Below are positions 58,182-64,000 of a stretch of DNA of 64,000 nucleotides, piece after piece (position 1 is the stretch's first letter; each line of letters opens with the position of its first letter). A program made the translations under genes and the position numbers. The notes under the pieces are model-generated. The model worked only from the letters and a program-made list of their open reading frames with translations. It made no database searches and had not been told where the DNA came from. Source of the DNA: Nerophis ophidion (taxonomy: Eukaryota > Chordata > Actinopteri > Syngnathiformes > Syngnathidae); assembly GCF_033978795.1 (NCBI RefSeq), contig NC_084613.1, forward strand, positions 76,829,746 through 76,893,745, given 5' to 3'.

Positions 58182-59020
58182 CTTGCGCCTGTGATTTCAG
58201 CACATGTAAGCCCAGTTCTAAATCAGCAAAATGTGAATTTCCACGTAGTAGTGAAGGGGCCCACCAGGTCCCAACAGGCTACTGCTGAGTACTGTAGTGT
58301 ACAGTAGAACGCAGTCAAGGCTCCTACATTTGGGTGAAAAGAGTACAAAGATGATTATATGGTAAGGTTGCGCGATAAATATGATAGAAATTTGCTGATG
58401 ATAGAACTTTTAATACTGTCGTTATAGCGTGATAATGCATATTGATGACACATTCGAGCCGTGTCCCACAAATATCACCGCGACAATCGAAAAACTCGTG
58501 CTCAACGTACTGTAACGTCCTTGTGGCTAATGTCCCTCCACAGTGCAAAGTCACTTTTAAGGACATGCTCACACCACAGGTCATTTCCGTTTTTTTTGGC
58601 AATACGTGACCTGTATCTGATTTTTTTTCATTTTTTTGTCAATGTGACGAGTGCAATTCCGAATTTTTCAAATCTGACCTAGGCTGCTTTTGTATGTAGA
58701 TATAAATCGGATATGTATCAAATGCAACTGCGGTCGGAACGTTGTGGTCGCATTCATCCGAGCAATCTTCTATCAATTAGCGGTAGGCGTTATAACAGGA
58801 AAATAATTTTTTAAGAATCCACTTCAATATTCCAGCACTCCTTTCTACAAACTGCCAGAGCCAAAATGCGTGCCCTCTTTTCTTTTCCCGGTTCAGAAAA
58901 ATGTGGACTTTGATTGCACAAAATCCTTGAAATTGCCACAAATGCGCTAGTACTGAGACCATCTAGAAATGGAGCCATGTTTACTTCTGTGTGACGTCAT
59001 GTCTGCATCTGGGTCAGATT
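58182..59020. other. LCLAT1 intron, unassigned
   Basis: No exon or repeat recognised. TGACGTCA occurs at 58993-59000 outside any K element. Confidence 0.3.
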
Positions 59021-59694
59021 CTTTCTTTCTTTCTTTAGTTTATTTCAAACATGGACACACTTACAGCATAAAATATCACACAATGTCATGTCATTTTTCT
59101 TTACATCATGTCCGAAAATGAGTAGGAAAAAGCAAAGCTTATTTAATCCTACCCCTTTCCCACTTCAGAGCGTTTACAAATACATACGTTAATTTACTGA
59201 CTTCTTTTTGTAGCACAATGACGTCCGTGAATGATTAATACAGCAGTTTTTGTAATGATTAATACAGCAGTTTTTGTAATAGATAATTAAGTCAGTCATG
59301 ATAAACATACTGAGATGAAGAATATCGCATTTTCAATAAGGTTGAAGGTATTTCGCAAAATTCTTCTTCTTTGTACTTTGTAAGCACTATTAATTTGAAC
59401 AACCTCTTAAACCAGATATCAGTATATTCTTTAACTTCTTTACTTAATCCATTCCATAATTTAATTCCACATACTGAAATGCTAAAGGTTTTTAGTGTTG
59501 TACGAGCATACAAATGTTTTGAATGACATTTTCCTCTAAAGTTATATTTCTCCACTTTAGTTGAGAAGAATTGTTGTACATTCTTAGGTAGCAGGTTATA
59601 GTTTGCTTTGTACATCATTTTAGCTGTTTGCAATTTTACCAAATCATCAAACTTCAGTATTTTTGACTCAATAAATAAAGGGTTTGCATTCACA
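59021..59694 (-). pseudogene. LINE 3' part with RT C-terminal ORF
   Basis: The minus-strand ORF at 59292-59693 (133 codons) reads ILKFDDLVKLQTAKMMYKA, NLLPKNVQQFF, YARTTLKTFSISVCGIKLWN and YKEEEF. This resembles the C-terminal tail of jockey/L2-group LINE ORF2 proteins. A 3' UTR and (GAAA)n tail follow at 59021. The catalytic domain is absent, so it is a dead 5'-truncated copy. It is clearly different from the L2-like family at 18251. Confidence 0.75.
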
Positions 59695-59696
59695 TT

Positions 59697-59930
59697 GGGG
59701 CGGCATAGCTCGGTTGGTAGGGCAGCCTTGCCAGCAACTTGAGGGTTGCAGGTTCGATTCCCGCTTCCGCCATCCTAGTCACTGCCGTTGTGTCCTTGGG
59801 CAAGACACTTTACCCACCTGCTCCCAGTGCCACCCATACTGGTTTAAATGTAACTTAGATATTGGTTTTCACTATGTAAAGCGCTTTGAGTCACTAGAGA
59901 AAAGCGCTATATAAATAGAATTCACTTCAC
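59697..59930 (+). mobile_element. S2 tRNA-derived SINE with 8-bp flank repeat
   Basis: The A box TAGCTCGGTTGGTAGGGCAG, B box GGTTCGATTCC and end AAGCGCTATATAAATAGAAT are present. TTCACATT occurs at 59689-59696 and 59931-59938. It landed at the 5' end of the LINE remnant. Confidence 0.9.
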
Positions 59931-59938
59931 TTCACATT

Positions 59939-60773
59939 AGACATTGCATTTTATTGTAATGTGAACGATTACATAAAATCGGATTTTCCCCAAAAAATCC
60001 ATACTGGACATCTTAACCTGCAGTGTGAACGTAGCCTTTGTCAGCAATTATCGCCTCCACGGCGGCAAATAAACTACATTTTGTACAAGTCACATCCCTG
60101 GAGGACGAGGAATGGCTAAATATGCTCCACACTGTGGGAAGTTTTGATTTCCGCATGCTAGAGTTTCATAAACAAAAGTGTGCGAATAGTTAAAAATGTC
60201 GACCATAATGATACCAAGTATCGCATAAGTATATAGGCCAATACTATTGTGATGGATAACTTTTATTGTCAAATAAATCTTTGTATTTTTTGTTGCTGTT
60301 ACAGACTGAGGAAATAAGTTTAAAATATTAACTTATATTGTTACCTTAGCATGATGTGTGTTTGTCTGTTTATAATTGTGTTAAATATGTAATCATTCAA
60401 AGATCTGGACAATTTTAAGTATCAGCATTGGTTGGCCCCATAACTAATTGGAACGATACCCACATTTGCCTACAACCTATGTGTGCTTTTTACATTTTAA
60501 CATGTGTAGATAACACCATGTTACAACGTAAATAAGTATATATAAACTGCTTTAACAACTACAGTAATATTAGTTTTGACAAAATAACACAACTGTAATT
60601 GATGCCATTTTTTCACCGCCTATGTCAGCAGCCCAATTAGGAGTCTTTTGTAACCAGTTTTGAAATTAAATCTATTATCATTTACATAACAAATAATATA
60701 TTGTCATATCATTATTGCAGGAGGCTGCAATATATATCACAATATGGATTTAAGGCTATATCGCCCATCCCTA
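59939..60773. other. LCLAT1 intron with a hAT-like end
   Basis: ATATCGCCCATCCCTA at about 60758-60773 is a terminus of the GGGCTGGGCGATAT hAT family, but its left end is not found. The remainder is unassigned. Confidence 0.4.
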
Positions 60774-61752
60774 GTATATAGATGTTATTTCATGTTCAGA
60801 GGGTGCTATTTATTTTTTTAAACATATATAGTAGGTCATCAACTGTTGTTATTTGCTGTAACTATGAACGTATCTTATTTATTAATAATAATCATACTTT
60901 ATTGATATGTGTTTGGTTCCACGCATGACCGTGACAATCGGCCAGGATAAACGAGGGGCAGCTGTGATCCACCTCTTATTTACTTATGGTCTATTCGTGG
61001 TAATTACAGCCACCTAAAATGGCGACTTCTGTTCTTTTTCCTGAAGTGGAAAAAAGTAGACATCAATTCAGGGGGCCATGTTTATTCCTGCAAAAGGCAC
61101 CGAGCGATTAGTTAAGAGCTACCGCAATTAGAACAGAGTATTTGAGGAATTAACGAGTTATAACGGGGCTGTGTTCATGCCGTTTTAATGAAGGTTGGAC
61201 GGACAAACAACCCGTATACATGCGGGAGGTGAAAGCGCACTTAAGCCGGACTTAAATCTTCTACAAATGACACATAAGCTTGTGTAAGAATCACAAGCTA
61301 AAGGGGGATACACATGAGGTCTGCGTCCAGATTAACTGCCTCTCTGTAGTCCCTTTTGTCCTCCATGGCTGCCTGAAGGAGCTTCTTGCCTTACATAATA
61401 TGACTAATGAGTCACCGTATAGTTTACATGTTCCAGGGAAATGTTTGGTTAATAAACACTCATCTTTGCTATGTTTATATCCTTGTTTTGTTTTGTTTTT
61501 TTTGACAAATGTGTATCTCTGGCCATCTGCTAGGACATGGTCTCTCTGCAACCAGCACCACTATCATTATTACTGTTAATACTGTTTAATTTAATTCAAA
61601 CACAATAGTACTATCACAGTCGTTGCCCTCTACTGTTTACAGTAATATAAAGTGTTCCTTTATTGTCAGCCCTTTGAAAATACTCTTGTGTGCTGCTCTG
61701 CCATGTGATTGTTGTGACTCCAGCTGTCCGCTTTATGCTCTGTCTCTTGCAG
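60774..61752. other. LCLAT1 intron, possible conserved element
   Basis: 60950-61250 is non-repetitive and balanced in composition, with TAATTACAGCC and CAATTAGAACAG words. It may be a conserved non-coding element. The last bases CTGTCTCTTGCAG form the acceptor of the next exon. Confidence 0.35.
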
Positions 61753-61869
61753 AAAATACAAGAGCGAGGAGCGATAAGTTCGCCTCCGAGAACAACCTCC
61801 CGAAATACGAACACGTGCTGCATCCGCGCACCACCGGGTTCACTTTCATTGTGGAGCGGCTACGAAAAG
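61753..61869 (+). CDS. lclat1: LCLAT1 exon (residues 172-210)
   Basis: The acceptor is CTCTTGCAG and the donor is GTCAGA. The exon completes a Glu codon and reads NTRARSDKFASENNLPKYEH, then VLHPRTTGFTFIVERLRK. HPRTTGF (195-201) is a conserved block downstream of FPEGT in this acyltransferase subgroup. The 117 nt leave phase 1 open for the next exon, which lies beyond the window end. GTCAGA is a less common but acceptable donor. Confidence 0.94.
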
Positions 61870-62131
61870 GTCAGAAGTTCAAACACACACACACACAAGA
61901 GATGGTCAGCCTTGTAATGTAAACTTAAGTTAACATAGGACAAATGATCTGGATTACTAGTTCCTTATCCCATTTCGGACATTTCCTAAAAATGTCATCA
62001 AAATCGGCCCTTAACTTTTTGAGTTACGTCGCTAACTAACTAACTGTCAAGCAGACGCTGGCGAATACATAACTTCCCGGTGGAGGTAATTATTAAGGGT
62101 GTCCGAATCCGATATTGATATCAAATATTAC

Positions 62132-62708
62132 TATGATTAGATAGATTAGATAGTACTTTATTTATTCCGTCAGGAGAGTTCCTTCAGGAAAATTAAAATT
62201 TTCAGCACAATCCCATTCAAGTTTAGGCAAACATTACAGGGAGACAGAACAGGATCGCTGACGGGTCTGCCGGCTTCCAGCGCCCCTTACAAAAAAGATG
62301 AGATACAGGTAAACAAGGAGGGGGAATAGAAGATTAAAACAAAATTTAAAAAAACGGTCTTAGCCTGGGCCCTGGAGAGGAGGTCCAGACTGAGGCCAAG
62401 GGAAAAAACAACAACTCATAGCCATGGTACACATCCCTCTTCCATGTGTGTAAGAGGTAAACATCAAAGAACACAGAGGACATTAAAGACATTAAAGCAG
62501 CAGATACAACCAGACACTTCTACATACTAGCTATGAATAAAAAGTAAAAGAAACATATCCACTGTGGTGGCCTCTGGGGTGTTCCACGCCATCGTCCGCT
62601 GGGGTGGAGGGAGCATGGCCAGAGACAGGAGCAGACCCAACAAAGCAACCAAGACAGCCGACTCCATTTTCGGCCTGTGTCCAGTCCGCATGGATGAGCG
62701 AGGATGAT
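62132..62708 (-). mobile_element. LINE-derived element without RT, 5'-truncated
   Basis: It matches the minus-strand element at 6403-7350 from its GATA-type tail (62132) through GGTGGCCTCTGGGGTGTTCC and stops near 62708. It lacks the CCAAGATGGCG start. Confidence 0.8.
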
Positions 62709-62790
62709 ATCAGCAAAAGAAAAAATATTGCATCGTATCGGCTTGCATTTATACTCCCCATGATATTAGCTCAGATACAAGCAGTCCATA

Positions 62791-63602
62791 CCGTATTTTT
62801 CGGATTATAAATCGCTCCGGAGTATATTTCCCACCGGCCGAAAATGCATAATTAAAAAGGAAAAAACATGTACACATCGCATTTTGGGGGGAAATTTTTT
62901 TGATAAAATCCAACACCAAGAATAGACATTTGAAAGGCAATTTAAAATAAATAAAGAATGGTGAACAACAGGCTGAATAAGTGTACGTTATATGACTCAT
63001 AAATAACCAACTGAGAATGTGCTTGGTATGTTAACGTAACATATTATGGTAAGAGTCATTCAAATAACTATAACATATAGAACATGCTATACGTTTACCA
63101 AACAATCTATTACTCTTAATCGATAAATCCGATGAAATCTTCTTCCTCGATGTCGCTTCTAAACAACTCTGCCAACTCCAAAGGTATGCGCCGCTTCCTC
63201 TTGTCGTTTTATGCTGCATATTTCACTACGTCCAGCTTGTAATCTGCAGTACATGATTTCCTTTTCGGTGCCATTTTTGTTCAGCTCTTCTCAGTTTTTA
63301 TAAGTTTATCCCAATGTTGCAACGATCCATTTTAATAGCTACGGGAGTAGCATATAGCAGTTAGCATCCCATGACCCACAATGCACTTCTGCCATGACCC
63401 TCCTCTGCCGAATTCTTATTGTTGACGTGTGTGTGACGATTGCTGACATTTTCTTCGTCTCTTCAGCGAATGAGATAAATAATATTATTTAATATTTTAC
63501 AGTAATTTGTTAATAATTTCACACGTAAGTCGCTCCGGACTATATGTCGCACCCTCGGCCAAACTATGAAAAAAACTGTGACTTATAATCCGAAAAATAT
63601 GT
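62791..63602 (-). mobile_element. Pogo-like element with N-terminal transposase trace
   Basis: The left end is CCGTATTTTTCGGATTAT after TA; the right end has decayed to CGAAAAATATGT before TA. The minus strand from ATG 63274 reads KRKSCTADYKLDVVKYA and then a stop. This resembles the start of the helix-turn-helix of pogo/CENP-B type transposases. Further on, another frame reads LAELFRSDIEEEDFIGFID. It is a longer, inverted relative of the copy at 31562. Confidence 0.78.
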
Positions 63603-63604
63603 TA

Positions 63605-64000
63605 CTTATAACAAACTAAACACTATTGTCCTCCAATAAGCACACAAGGTTGATCGGTTCTCGAAGTTATTTTCAAAAGGTAAACATGGTTGCTATGGGC
63701 TGCTACTAGTGTGCAGCTAGACAACAGCTAAGCGTACAATAGCACACAAGCTAGACATGCGTAGTAACTATCATTCTTTGAACAATATTGTAGTCTAAAA
63801 CAGCACATTTGTCAATATAAACAAGTCTCAAATAATTATAGTTTCATGTTACTTACAGATACAAAGTCTCTAAGGCAGAAGTGCATTTGAAAGTATCTTA
63901 TCAACAAATGTGTCCGCATCATTCAACTTCCTGCGCCATGAGTTTAACTTTAAAAATTATTGTGTCCAGATGTCTTCAAAAAACAATTACCACCTAACAT
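63605..64000. other. LCLAT1 intron, window end
   Basis: No repeat or exon recognised. The next LCLAT1 exon must be further downstream. Confidence 0.4.

Larger units (their letters stand above)
50569..64000 (+). other. lclat1: LCLAT1 gene locus, partial (four coding exons, 3' end outside)
   Basis: The four exons join in phases 0, 1, 1 and leave an open phase 1 at 61869, giving about 210 codons of a protein that usually has about 375. The missing part would be the C-terminal membrane region. The protein is an acyl-CoA:lysocardiolipin/lysophospholipid acyltransferase of the AGPAT/PlsC family, located in the ER and mitochondria-associated membranes. It remodels cardiolipin and phosphatidylinositol acyl chains. 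The introns (about 2.5, 2.9 and 5.2 kb) are loaded with repeats. The identification rests on continuous similarity over all four exons. Confidence 0.93.

Noticed and set aside
59697..59780. tRNA gene from A and B box matches (also at 12640, 30100, 44080, 55930)
   Set aside because: The boxes belong to SINE heads followed by SINE bodies and tails, and no cloverleaf with an intact acceptor stem is apparent.

Overview
The window looks like a piece of a teleost fish chromosome. It is AT-rich, full of simple repeats, and mostly made of transposable elements of kinds typical of fish: hAT, pogo/Tc1 and TTAA-target DNA transposons, an RTE-clade (Rex3-like) LINE, L2-like LINEs, tRNA-derived SINEs and solo LTRs. 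There are no operons, bacterial genes or CRISPR arrays. The species cannot be fixed from this sequence; the repeat mix reminds me of pipefish-like genomes, but that is an unverified impression.

One protein-coding gene is supported. The plus-strand right third carries four coding exons of a lysocardiolipin acyltransferase 1 gene (LCLAT1/AGPAT8 family) at 50569-50736, 53248-53446, 56381-56527 and 61753-61869. Splice phases agree across all junctions, and the acyltransferase HX4D and FPEGT motifs are intact. The remaining 3' exons lie beyond base 64000. The ATG exon begins directly after a splice acceptor, so a non-coding first exon must lie upstream. A unique, GC-richer stretch ending in a splice donor near 19600-19778 is a weak candidate for it.

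Layout: 1-3830 is a CA repeat and an array of about 350-565 bp tandem units. 5973-8146 is a SINE split by a hAT element that is itself split by a LINE derivative. 8322-14951 is a patchwork of hAT, solo LTR, tandem SINE and fold-back Tc1 copies. 15877-16455 is a 132-bp-armed palindrome built from Rex3-like pieces. 16510-19100 holds SINE, L2-like and AT-repeat material. 19981-24776 is a head-on pair of hAT elements with three further insertions. 24938-27266 holds two TTAA-target elements. 28550-33000 holds three hAT elements with clean 8-bp target duplications and a pogo-like element. 33532-47906 holds SINEs, a large hAT composite, two further TTAA elements of a second family and more hATs. 48931-50073 is another TTAA element just upstream of the LCLAT1 ATG exon. 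The LCLAT1 introns hold more of the same.

The nested order and target duplications give a relative history: SINE, LINE and DNA elements repeatedly landed in one another. The most unusual pattern is in the two TTAA-target families (called K1 and K2 here). Each copy carries two short convergent ORF remnants, one THAP-like and one acidic. A TGACGTCA palindrome (CREB/ATF-type) sits a short distance upstream of each ORF in most copies.
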